DNA from: Enterobacteriaceae bacterium 4M9
Lineage (GTDB): Bacteria > Pseudomonadota > Gammaproteobacteria > Enterobacterales > Enterobacteriaceae
DNA length: 64,000 bases
Direction of reading: 5' to 3'
NCBI GenBank assembly: GCA_010092695.1
Contig: JAADJJ010000001.1
Span: forward strand, 2,294,001-2,358,000
Both the position numbers and the translations under genes were made by a program. The notes under the pieces were generated by a model that did not search any database, was not told where the DNA came from, and saw only the letters and a list, made by a program, of their open reading frames with translations. Below, piece by piece: positions 53,684-61,806 of the stretch (position 1 is its first letter; every line of letters starts with the position of its first letter).

Positions 53684-54207
53684 TACGCCGGCTGGCGGTG
53701 TATCTGCTGCTGATATTGCTCGTCAGCGGCTGTTCCACAAGTAAGAAGCTTGGCAAGGTGCTGATGGATCCGAATATCCAGGTGGGGTCGCTTGCCGACC
53801 AGCCGTCCAGCGTGCGTATCACGCTGCTGGCAGAGCCGGATATCAATAAAAATGAAAGCGACGAGGCAACGCCAGTCAACCTGCAGGTGGTGTATCTCAG
53901 CGAGGACTCAAAACTCCTGGCGACGGATTTCGACGAGCTTAACGACGACGAGCGAAAACTTTCCGATTTGTTGGGTAAGAACTACATCGATCACCAGGAT
54001 TTCACACTGACCCCTGGCCAGTTTAAGCCGCTGGAGCCGGTCACGCTTGAGCCCAAAAATCAGTACATCGGCGTTGTTATCTATTATGCCGATGAGAATG
54101 AAACGCAATGGAAAAAAATCATCAAAGCGAAGGGAATGGGGCACGTTTATCACCTGCTTATTCACGTGCGCGCCGGTGAGGTTGAATTACAAAGGGAGGA
54201 GGACTGA
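53680..54207 (+). CDS. tssJ: TssJ, outer-membrane lipoprotein of the membrane complex
   Basis: 175 residues with a lipoprotein signal (LLVSGC, lipidated Cys18). The Ser following the Cys is compatible with outer-membrane sorting. It binds the periplasmic part of TssM. The beta-sandwich core runs from about residue 45 (SVRITLLAEPDIN) to the VYHLLIHV strand. Confidence 0.93.
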   Translation: MIRRLAVYLLLILLVSGCSTSKKLGKVLMDPNIQVGSLADQPSSVRITLLAEPDINKNESDEATPVNLQVVYLSEDSKLLATDFDELNDDERKLSDLLGKNYIDHQDFTLTPGQFKPLEPVTLEPKNQYIGVVIYYADENETQWKKIIKAKGMGHVYHLLIHVRAGEVELQREED

Positions 54208-54208
54208 T

Positions 54209-55555
54209 ATGCCGACAAGGAACCGGGTTATCTGGCGCGAAGGATTGTTTGTAAAGCCCCAACACTTTCAACAGCAGCAGCGCCACAACGATTATTTGCT
54301 CAACGTTCGTCTGGATATGCTTTTGCGTTACGGTTACGGCCTGCATGCTTTAACCCTCAACCACGATGTGCTGAAACTTGGTCGTATTGGCCTGACCTCG
54401 GCACAGGGCATTATGCCGGATGGCACGCTGTTTGATATACCGCACCAGGATCTTCTGCCACCCCCGTTGGATATCGGGCCGATTCACGAACCTGGTAGTC
54501 GTGATATCTACCTGGCACTGCCGTTGCTTAACGATGCCATTAATGAAATTGAATCCACCGAAGCCGGTGGCGATGGGCGCATGCGCTATCGTGAAGTGCT
54601 GTCCAGCGTGCGTGATTTGCATTCGCAGGACGGTGATATCAGCTCGCTGGTACTGGCGCAACTGTCACCACGTCTGATGCAAGGCCATGAGGATTTAAGT
54701 GCCTGGACGGTACTGCCTCTGTGCCGTATCCGTGAAAAGCGCCCGGATGGTGCTCTTGTGTTGGATGATGATTTTATTCCGAGTTGCCTGAACATTAGCG
54801 TTTCGCCACCCCTGCGTCGGTTCATGGATGAAGTTCAGGGAACGCTGGTGGAGCGGGCGCGAATGTTGTCACAGCGTATTGGCTCACCCGGTCAGCAGGG
54901 TATTGCCGATGTGGCAGAATTTATGATGCTGCAGTTATTTAATCGGCTGCAACCGACATTCACGCATCTGGCCTATCAAAGCTCACTGCACCCGGAAACC
55001 TTTTATCAGCAACTGGTGCAAAGCTGCGGTGAGTTGATGACGTTCACCGACGAGTCACGCCTGCCAGGAACATTCCCGATTTATAACCATGACAACCTGA
55101 CGGATACCTTCCATCCGCTCATTCTGATGGTACGGCAAGCACTTAGCACGGTACTGACGCCGCGTGCGATTTCGATCCAGTTACGCCAGCAGGCACACGG
55201 CATCCGGGTGGCAACAATCAACGAACACGAGCTGCTGAATAGTGCCGACTTTGTGCTGGCTATTCGGGCACAGATCCCTCAGGAGCAGCTGCGCAGACAG
55301 TTTGTTCAGCAAACCAAAGTGACATCGCTGGAGCGTATTCGTGATCTGGTTAGCGTGCAGTTGCCAGGCGTGCCGCTGGTACCGCTATCGGCTGCGCCGC
55401 GTCAGTTGCCTTACCACTCCGGTTACACCTACTTCATGCTTGACAGACAGAGCCCTGCCTGGAAAGACGTGCAACAAAGCAATGCGATTGCCTTCCACGT
55501 TTCGGGCGATTTCCCTGAGCTGGATATGCAGTTCTGGGCTATCAGAGGGAACTAA
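54209..55555 (+). CDS. tssK: TssK, baseplate-membrane complex connector
   Basis: 448 residues, related to siphophage receptor-binding proteins. The hallmark N-terminal VIWREGLFVKPQHFQQQQRH is present and the C-terminus SGYTYFMLDRQSPAW is typical. A strong GGGAGGAGG precedes ATG 54209; the longer frame upstream lies inside tssJ. Confidence 0.95.
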   Translation: MPTRNRVIWREGLFVKPQHFQQQQRHNDYLLNVRLDMLLRYGYGLHALTLNHDVLKLGRIGLTSAQGIMPDGTLFDIPHQDLLPPPLDIGPIHEPGSRDIYLALPLLNDAINEIESTEAGGDGRMRYREVLSSVRDLHSQDGDISSLVLAQLSPRLMQGHEDLSAWTVLPLCRIREKRPDGALVLDDDFIPSCLNISVSPPLRRFMDEVQGTLVERARMLSQRIGSPGQQGIADVAEFMMLQLFNRLQPTFTHLAYQSSLHPETFYQQLVQSCGELMTFTDESRLPGTFPIYNHDNLTDTFHPLILMVRQALSTVLTPRAISIQLRQQAHGIRVATINEHELLNSADFVLAIRAQIPQEQLRRQFVQQTKVTSLERIRDLVSVQLPGVPLVPLSAAPRQLPYHSGYTYFMLDRQSPAWKDVQQSNAIAFHVSGDFPELDMQFWAIRGN

Positions 55556-55557
55556 CC

Positions 55558-56340
55558 ATGAGCGAGATAAGCGTGAGTGAGACTAACCCAGTTTTGGTTT
55601 CAGGTGAGAGCGGATTAAATCGTCGCCAGTATCAGTTGTTACTGCGTGGCGGCAGCCTGAACCCGATGATTGATGCTGCAACACCGCTACTTGGGATGGT
55701 GCTACGGCTCAAAAGCATGAGCGCTCAGGCTCTGCCCGACCAGTTGTACCCACAGGTAGTTGCAGACGTGCAGTCTATTGAGCAGCTGCTGCAAACTCAG
55801 GGTTATGAGCCAGGGGCAATTGTGTCGTTTCGCTACGTACTGTGCACCTTCATTGATGAGGCAGCGCTGGGGCACGGCTGGAATAGCGAGGGTGGTTGGC
55901 AAACACAGTCTCTGCTGGTGCATTTCCATAACGAAACCTGGGGTGGGGAAAAGGTATATGTCCTGCTGGAGCGTCTGATGAGCGAGCCGCAGCGCTATCG
56001 TGATTTGCTCGAGTTCATCTACCTGTGTTTTTGCCTGGGCTTTCGCGGGCGTTACAAAGTGACTGCTCAGTATGGCGATGAGTTCGAACGTATTTTTCGC
56101 AGGCTTTATAACGCGGTGCGCCAGCTGCGGCCACAAACTGGCTCGCCGCTGTTTTACCAGGATGCCACTGCATCACGTAGCGCTTACCGGCTTATCCCGC
56201 GCTTAACGCCGAGGCACCTGGTATTGGGGGGGCTGGCGCTGGCGGCTGCCGTTTATCTCTTCTACCTGCTGCGCCTGAATATTCAGACTCAGGACATTTT
56301 GCAGCAGCTCAATGGATTGCTCAGTGGGGGAAAACGATGA
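55558..56340 (+). CDS. tssL: TssL, DotU-family inner-membrane protein
   Basis: 260 residues: a cytoplasmic helical hook domain (LCTFIDEAALGHGW is the conserved core) and one C-terminal membrane helix at about 221-240. It lacks a peptidoglycan-binding OmpA domain, so cell-wall anchoring must come from another protein. Overlaps clpV by 4 bp. Confidence 0.95.
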   Translation: MSEISVSETNPVLVSGESGLNRRQYQLLLRGGSLNPMIDAATPLLGMVLRLKSMSAQALPDQLYPQVVADVQSIEQLLQTQGYEPGAIVSFRYVLCTFIDEAALGHGWNSEGGWQTQSLLVHFHNETWGGEKVYVLLERLMSEPQRYRDLLEFIYLCFCLGFRGRYKVTAQYGDEFERIFRRLYNAVRQLRPQTGSPLFYQDATASRSAYRLIPRLTPRHLVLGGLALAAAVYLFYLLRLNIQTQDILQQLNGLLSGGKR

Positions 56341-58937
56341 TTTCTATTGACCTGGCGACACTGGTTAACCGGCTTCATCCAGTTGCTCGCCACGCGCTGG
56401 AAAGCGCGGCGGCACAATGTGTTAACGATAACGAAGCGGAAATTACCGTACCGCAGGTACTGTTGCATCTGGTCAATACGCCGCTGTGTGATGTCCGTCT
56501 GATTGTTAACCGTGCGGGCGTTGACTGCGACGCGCTGCGTGAGTTGCTGGACCCTATACAGTCTGCCGGGCGCAACCTGGCTGCGGGTTATCCGGCGTTT
56601 TCTCCGTTGTTGGTGGAGTGGTTGAAAGACAGTTGGTTGCTGGCTTCCACCGAACTGGCACATACCCAATTGCGCAGCGGTGTCCTGCTGCTGGCGCTGT
56701 TGCAGTCACCGCATCGCTATTTGCCGGCCAGCGCAGTGCAGCTACTGCTTAAGATTAATCAGGCTTTGCTTCAGGAGGAGTTCAGCGCCTGGACCGCTGA
56801 GTCGGCTGAAAGTGATGTGCCACCAGAAGGGCGCGGCGCGGTTGCGGGAGGACGCGGCGATGAAAGTCTGCTGGCGCGCTTTGCTACTGATATGACACAG
56901 GCCGCGCGAGACGGGCATCTGGATCCGGTACTGTGCCGCGACGCCGAAATTGACCTGATGATCGACATTTTGTGTCGCCGACGTAAGAACAATCCCATCG
57001 TTGTCGGTGAGGCCGGTGTAGGCAAAAGTGCGCTGATTGAAGGCCTGGCGCTGCGTATTGTGGCAGACCAGGTGCCGGAGAAGTTGCGCAATACGCGCCT
57101 GATGACGCTGGATCTGGGGGCATTGCAGGCAGGCGCTGCGGTAAAGGGAGAATTTGAAAAGCGCTTTAAAGGCATTATGGCGGAAGCTGTACAGTCGGTT
57201 GACCCGGTTATTCTGTTTATTGATGAAGCACATACGCTTATTGGGGCGGGCAATCAACAGGGTGGGCTGGATATTTCAAACCTGCTTAAACCAGCGCTTG
57301 CCAGAGGTGAACTTAAGACCATAGCGGCAACCACCTGGGGTGAATACAAAAAATATTTCGAAAAAGACGCCGCATTATCCCGGCGTTTTCAGGTGGTCAA
57401 AGTGGCTGAACCTACGGCGGCAGAGGCAACCATTATTTTACGTGGGCTGCTCACGGTGTATGAAAAAGCACATGGTGTACTGATTGATGATGAGGCACTT
57501 CAGGCAGCGGCCAACCTGAGCGAGCGCTATTTGTCCGGGCGCCAGTTGCCTGATAAAGCCATTGACGTGCTGGATACGGCTTGTGCACGGGTTGCCATTA
57601 ACCTGACCTCACCGCCGCGCCAGGTGTCTGCGCTGACAACAGAGCAGTACCAGTTGAATCAGGAGATTGAGCAGCTTGAACGCGAGCAGCGCATCGGTTT
57701 ACCGGGTAAAGCGGAATATCTTGCTGGGTTACATGTGCGCCGGACCTCGTTGAGTGAAACGCTGGCGTCGCTTGAAGCGGACTGGTCACAACAGCAAAAG
57801 CTGGTAAGTAACATCATTATGCTGCGCGGTGAGCTTCTGGCGCAGGAAGGCCAGTCGGATGTTGAAAAAATACGCCAGCTGGCCGATGACACAGAACAAC
57901 TTGAGGCGTTGCAAAAGGACAAGGCGCTGGTTTCTCCCCACGTCGGGAAACAGCAAATCGCAGCCGTGGTTGCCGAATGGACCGGTGTGCCGCTCAACCG
58001 CCTGTCACAAAGCGAAATGACGGCAATCGCCGAGCTGCCTCAGTGGTTGGGGCAGGCAATTCGTGGTCAGTCGTTGGCTATTGAACAACTCCATAAACAC
58101 CTGTTGACAGCACGCGCTGATTTGCGCAGGCCTGGCCGACCGCAGGGGGCTTTCCTGCTGGTTGGTCCAAGCGGAGTAGGTAAGACTGAAAGCGTGTTGC
58201 AGATTGCTGATGTCCTGTTTGGTGGGCGTCAGTATCTCACCACCATTAACATGTCGGAGTTTCAGGAAAAGCATACCGTTTCGCGTCTGATTGGTTCGCC
58301 GCCGGGCTATGTGGGGTACGGCGAAGGTGGCGTACTGACCGAAGCCATTCGCCAGAAACCTTACTCGGTCGTACTGCTTGATGAGGTGGAAAAAGCCCAT
58401 CCCGATGTATTGAACCTGTTCTATCAGGCTTTCGATAAAGGCGAACTGGCTGACGGCGAAGGTCGGGTTATTGATTGTAAAAACGTCGTGTTCTTTCTCA
58501 CCTCTAACCTTGGCTATCAGGTCATTGTGGACAGTGTTGATAAACCGGATGAGTTACAGGACAGGTTGTATCCGGTACTGGCCGATTTCTTCAAACCGGC
58601 GCTGCTGGCGCGTATGGAGGTTATCCCCTATATGCCGCTCGGTAGTGAGGTGCTGGTGGAAATCATCGCTGCCAAACTTGAGCGTCTGACCACGCTGCTG
58701 ACTCACCGCTTTGATGCGGCGGTTGAGATTGATGCCTCCGTTACGCAGGAAATCATGCGTCGCGTGACGCGTGCGGAAAATGGCGCACGTATGCTGGAGT
58801 CAGTGATTGATGGTGCGCTACTGCCACCGCTTTCTCTTCTGCTGTTGCAGCACATTGCTGCAGGCAATGGCGTGAAGCATATCCGTATTTTTACCCGTGA
58901 ACATGAGTTCTGCGCAGAAGTGGAGTCCAGTCCATGA
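56337..58937 (+). CDS. clpV: ClpV (TssH), sheath-recycling AAA+ ATPase
   Basis: 866 residues with an N-terminal sheath-binding double Clp domain and two AAA+ modules. Walker A is GEAGVGKSALIEG (about 224) and GPSGVGKTES (about 609); Walker B is ILFIDEAH and VVLLDEVEKAH. The middle coiled-coil domain is short, as in ClpV rather than ClpB. The protein unfolds contracted TssBC sheath for reuse. Confidence 0.97.
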   Translation: MISIDLATLVNRLHPVARHALESAAAQCVNDNEAEITVPQVLLHLVNTPLCDVRLIVNRAGVDCDALRELLDPIQSAGRNLAAGYPAFSPLLVEWLKDSWLLASTELAHTQLRSGVLLLALLQSPHRYLPASAVQLLLKINQALLQEEFSAWTAESAESDVPPEGRGAVAGGRGDESLLARFATDMTQAARDGHLDPVLCRDAEIDLMIDILCRRRKNNPIVVGEAGVGKSALIEGLALRIVADQVPEKLRNTRLMTLDLGALQAGAAVKGEFEKRFKGIMAEAVQSVDPVILFIDEAHTLIGAGNQQGGLDISNLLKPALARGELKTIAATTWGEYKKYFEKDAALSRRFQVVKVAEPTAAEATIILRGLLTVYEKAHGVLIDDEALQAAANLSERYLSGRQLPDKAIDVLDTACARVAINLTSPPRQVSALTTEQYQLNQEIEQLEREQRIGLPGKAEYLAGLHVRRTSLSETLASLEADWSQQQKLVSNIIMLRGELLAQEGQSDVEKIRQLADDTEQLEALQKDKALVSPHVGKQQIAAVVAEWTGVPLNRLSQSEMTAIAELPQWLGQAIRGQSLAIEQLHKHLLTARADLRRPGRPQGAFLLVGPSGVGKTESVLQIADVLFGGRQYLTTINMSEFQEKHTVSRLIGSPPGYVGYGEGGVLTEAIRQKPYSVVLLDEVEKAHPDVLNLFYQAFDKGELADGEGRVIDCKNVVFFLTSNLGYQVIVDSVDKPDELQDRLYPVLADFFKPALLARMEVIPYMPLGSEVLVEIIAAKLERLTTLLTHRFDAAVEIDASVTQEIMRRVTRAENGARMLESVIDGALLPPLSLLLLQHIAAGNGVKHIRIFTREHEFCAEVESSP

Positions 58938-59731
58938 GAATACGCATGAAAAATGTCCTCACGCTGCTGGACAGCAAGACCCGCGAGCAGCTGATGTTTG
59001 ATTTTCTCGAGCTAAACCAACGCCGCCCGCGCTATGAAGCGCTGATGGTGGGGATGGTGAATGCCGCTGAACAGCATCTGGAATGTTATGCCGTTTGCGG
59101 GACGAATAATCTTAATATCCAGCGTTTTGAAACCAGTCTGCATGATGTCAGCCATCCGCTGATACATGTTTTGCGCAGTGGTATGCCGTTCACCTGGCAA
59201 ACGCTGCTGCGGGGTATACGCATAGAAGAGCCGCGTTTGCGCCATTTTATTTACGATCTGCCCGGTGAATGCGGCATGCATGCTCGCCCAGTTTTTGATA
59301 ACCAGTCATTAGCCTGCGGGATTATCGCCGCGTTCAGCCGTGAGCCGGAGTCATGTAGCCGATCGGGCTCGCTGTTTAGCTTCAGCAGCGAGTTATTTCA
59401 GTATCAACTGAAAAATATTTGCGAACTGGACACGCTGCGCCGTCATTTGCACCAGATTCAGGATGTGTTTCGCAGTCAGCAGCAAAAACAGAAGCAGCTT
59501 GATGAGCTTATAACAACGCTAAGTTCAGGTATGCCTAAGGGATTTTCAGGTATCGCAAAAGACTACAGCGACGTTGATGATCTGTATGCCGCTCTGGAAC
59601 GATTTGAATGTGAAGTACTGACTCAGCGACTGCGTCAGTTTCCGTCAGATAAACGGCGCATTGCGATGAGCCTGAATTTGTCGCCGCGAACGCTGAGCTA
59701 CAAATTGTCCAAATATGGGTGTGAGTTATGA
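58934..59731 (+). CDS. VasH-like regulator lacking the AAA+ domain
   Basis: 265 residues at the position of vasH (sigma-54 activator) in the V. cholerae cluster. Residues 20 to about 150 look like the N-terminal sensory domain of VasH-type proteins (LECYAVCGTNNLNIQRFE, GIIAAFS). A helical linker runs at about 155-200. Then comes a Fis-type helix-turn-helix at the C-terminus (DKRRIAMSLNLSPRTLSYKLSKYG). The roughly 240-residue AAA+ core with the GAFTGA loop is absent, so it cannot activate sigma-54 polymerase by itself. It may bind DNA as a repressor or ordinary regulator. No frame remnant of an AAA+ domain is seen. It overlaps both neighbours by 4 bp. Confidence 0.75.
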   Translation: MRIRMKNVLTLLDSKTREQLMFDFLELNQRRPRYEALMVGMVNAAEQHLECYAVCGTNNLNIQRFETSLHDVSHPLIHVLRSGMPFTWQTLLRGIRIEEPRLRHFIYDLPGECGMHARPVFDNQSLACGIIAAFSREPESCSRSGSLFSFSSELFQYQLKNICELDTLRRHLHQIQDVFRSQQQKQKQLDELITTLSSGMPKGFSGIAKDYSDVDDLYAALERFECEVLTQRLRQFPSDKRRIAMSLNLSPRTLSYKLSKYGCEL

Positions 59732-60372
59732 GGACATTGTTTTGGCTGCTGCTCGGCAGCCTGGTGCTGGCAACAGGCGTGCCGTTGTATGCGAAGGATG
59801 ATGTGAGGCTTGCAGATGCGTTGGCTTGTCGCAAGGAGCCTTCTCCCTTGCTGCGCCTGGACTGCTATGACGAGGCACTGGCCGATGAGGACAGTGCGCC
59901 GTTAAAACAAACTGCGGTTGCCGGTGTGGCCTGGAAAAGAGCCATGAATCAGGAAAGCCAACGTGATGACCGTTCAACGGCATTTCTGTTAACCGCCGAT
60001 GAGGGAGAGAACCCGCGGGTTATCCTGACCACGCCTGCCATTGGTGTACCGCCGCCACGCCCGGTATTAATGCTCAGTTGTATCGACAACATTACCCGTT
60101 TGCAGGTTGCGTTAACGGTGCCGTTACGCAACGCGGAGGGCGCCGTTGTGTTACAGACTGACAAAACCCAGTTTAGCCCGACCTGGTTTGTGCGTGAGAG
60201 TGGCTATCTGCTTGAGTCCAGTCGTGGGCTGGCAGGAATTGATGAAATCAGGCGGCTTTTTGGAGCACAACGTTTGACGCTGACATTGCCAGGAGCCACA
60301 TCACGGTTGGTGTTTAATATAAACGGGCTGGCGCAGGAGTCGGAAGCTCTGCGTAAAGCGTGTCGTTGGTAG
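59728..60372 (+). CDS. vasI: VasI/TagO family T6SS accessory protein
   Basis: 214-residue exported protein with a signal peptide (cleavage near PLYA-KDD). A short Cys-containing CRKEPSPLLRLDCYD motif is followed by a C-terminal beta domain of the VasI type (PRPVLMLSCIDNITRLQVAL). V. cholerae vasI occupies the same position between vasH and vasJ. The exact role is unknown. Confidence 0.87.
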   Translation: MRTLFWLLLGSLVLATGVPLYAKDDVRLADALACRKEPSPLLRLDCYDEALADEDSAPLKQTAVAGVAWKRAMNQESQRDDRSTAFLLTADEGENPRVILTTPAIGVPPPRPVLMLSCIDNITRLQVALTVPLRNAEGAVVLQTDKTQFSPTWFVRESGYLLESSRGLAGIDEIRRLFGAQRLTLTLPGATSRLVFNINGLAQESEALRKACRW

Positions 60373-60380
60373 GGGGTGTA

Positions 60381-61778
60381 ATGGCTGAACGTGATGACTG
60401 GCTGGAAAAACTGACGACGCCGCTGCCACCAGAACAGATTCGCGCCCGTATCAGTGACGATAACCCGCACTGGGAGTTCATTGACGGTGAAATGGTCAAA
60501 CTGGGGGCGCTCAGCCACGGTTCGCTGGATATTAAAGAGGTGCAGCGCCGCATTTTAGTGCTGCTTGCCAGCGAAAGTAAGGACTTCCGGCTTGTTGTAC
60601 ACCTACTGCGCACGCTCCAGCACGCAGGTCAGCCGCAGGAAGTACTGCTGGCGTTACTGCTTTTGTCCACCTGGGTGGAAGCCTACTGGAGCGAAGCATG
60701 GCCGCATAACGCGACCATGAAAAGTCGACTGGCGCAGCAGGTACTGAAGCGCTTTTCAACCGCCGCAAATCTTTTTATTGAGCGAGCAGACGACGATGAG
60801 CGCCAACAGGCCCTTGGTGCGCTGGCACGACTGGCGTTGCTGTGGCAGGCAGATAATAGCGCGCTGGCCGCAGAGGTGGATGCACTTGGCGTGGTTTTTC
60901 GTCGCCAGCCGGAGCGGGTCGCTGACGTTGATGAAATGCCGGGCATCATTCCGTCGCTCCCCTCGCAAAACCCGCTTTCAGTAGCCGGTATACCGGCGCC
61001 AGATCTTGACGCAACGGATGACAAGGCCTGGCGTCAGACCCAGCTGCGCATGGCGCAGATGTTGTGTGAACGGCAACCGGAAAATCCTCTGGGCTACCGG
61101 ATGCGGCGCAATGCCGTTTGGCAGGGCATCACCAGTGCGCCTCTCGCCCAGGCCGACGGCAGAACGCCGTTGGCCGCGTTTTCAGCCGACCGTATGGCGG
61201 AATATGCCGGTGCCATCGCCAGTCCCAGCGTGGCGTTGTGGGAACAGGTGGAGCAAAGCCTGACGCTGGCTCCTTACTGGTTTGAGGGGCATCGGCTCTC
61301 GGCGAAGATTGCGCTGGCGCTTGGACATACCCGTGTGGCGGGTGCCATTCGGGAAGAGTTACAGTTTTTTTTGCAACGTTTGCCGCAGATAGCGGAGCTT
61401 AGATTTAGCGATCGCTCGCCATTTTTACCTGATGAGGTGCGCAGCTGGCTTGAAGAGGCGTCTGTTCCACAGGGGGAGGTTTTTGCAACACCACTGCAGA
61501 CCGATATTGATCAGGAGGCGGTGTGGCAGTGCTGGCGAGAACAAGGAACAGAAGCCGCACTTGTCATGCTGGATAGCGTTGCCGCACAGCTTAATCCACG
61601 GGGGCAATTTTATTGTCAGCTTCTGGGCCATCGCCTGCTGGAACAGGCCGGTATGACAACGCTGGCACGTCAGGGATACGGCCATCTTTACCGGGTTGCA
61701 CGAGATATCACCCTTGCGCACTGGGAGCCGGAGCTTATTGCGCAGTTACAGGAACAACAACACAGCAGTGAAGGATAA
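60381..61778 (+). CDS. tssA: TssA (VasJ/ImpA type)
   Basis: 465 residues with the N-terminal ImpA_N domain (SHGSLDIKEVQRRILVLLA, TWVEAYWSEAWPHN) and a long VasJ-type C-terminal helical domain. TssA primes baseplate and tube-sheath assembly and, in long forms, sits at the distal sheath end. AGGGGG before ATG 60381 supports this start. Confidence 0.92.
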   Translation: MAERDDWLEKLTTPLPPEQIRARISDDNPHWEFIDGEMVKLGALSHGSLDIKEVQRRILVLLASESKDFRLVVHLLRTLQHAGQPQEVLLALLLLSTWVEAYWSEAWPHNATMKSRLAQQVLKRFSTAANLFIERADDDERQQALGALARLALLWQADNSALAAEVDALGVVFRRQPERVADVDEMPGIIPSLPSQNPLSVAGIPAPDLDATDDKAWRQTQLRMAQMLCERQPENPLGYRMRRNAVWQGITSAPLAQADGRTPLAAFSADRMAEYAGAIASPSVALWEQVEQSLTLAPYWFEGHRLSAKIALALGHTRVAGAIREELQFFLQRLPQIAELRFSDRSPFLPDEVRSWLEEASVPQGEVFATPLQTDIDQEAVWQCWREQGTEAALVMLDSVAAQLNPRGQFYCQLLGHRLLEQAGMTTLARQGYGHLYRVARDITLAHWEPELIAQLQEQQHSSEG

Positions 61779-61806
61779 CCATGGAGCGGAACAGGAGTTT
61801 TAACCA

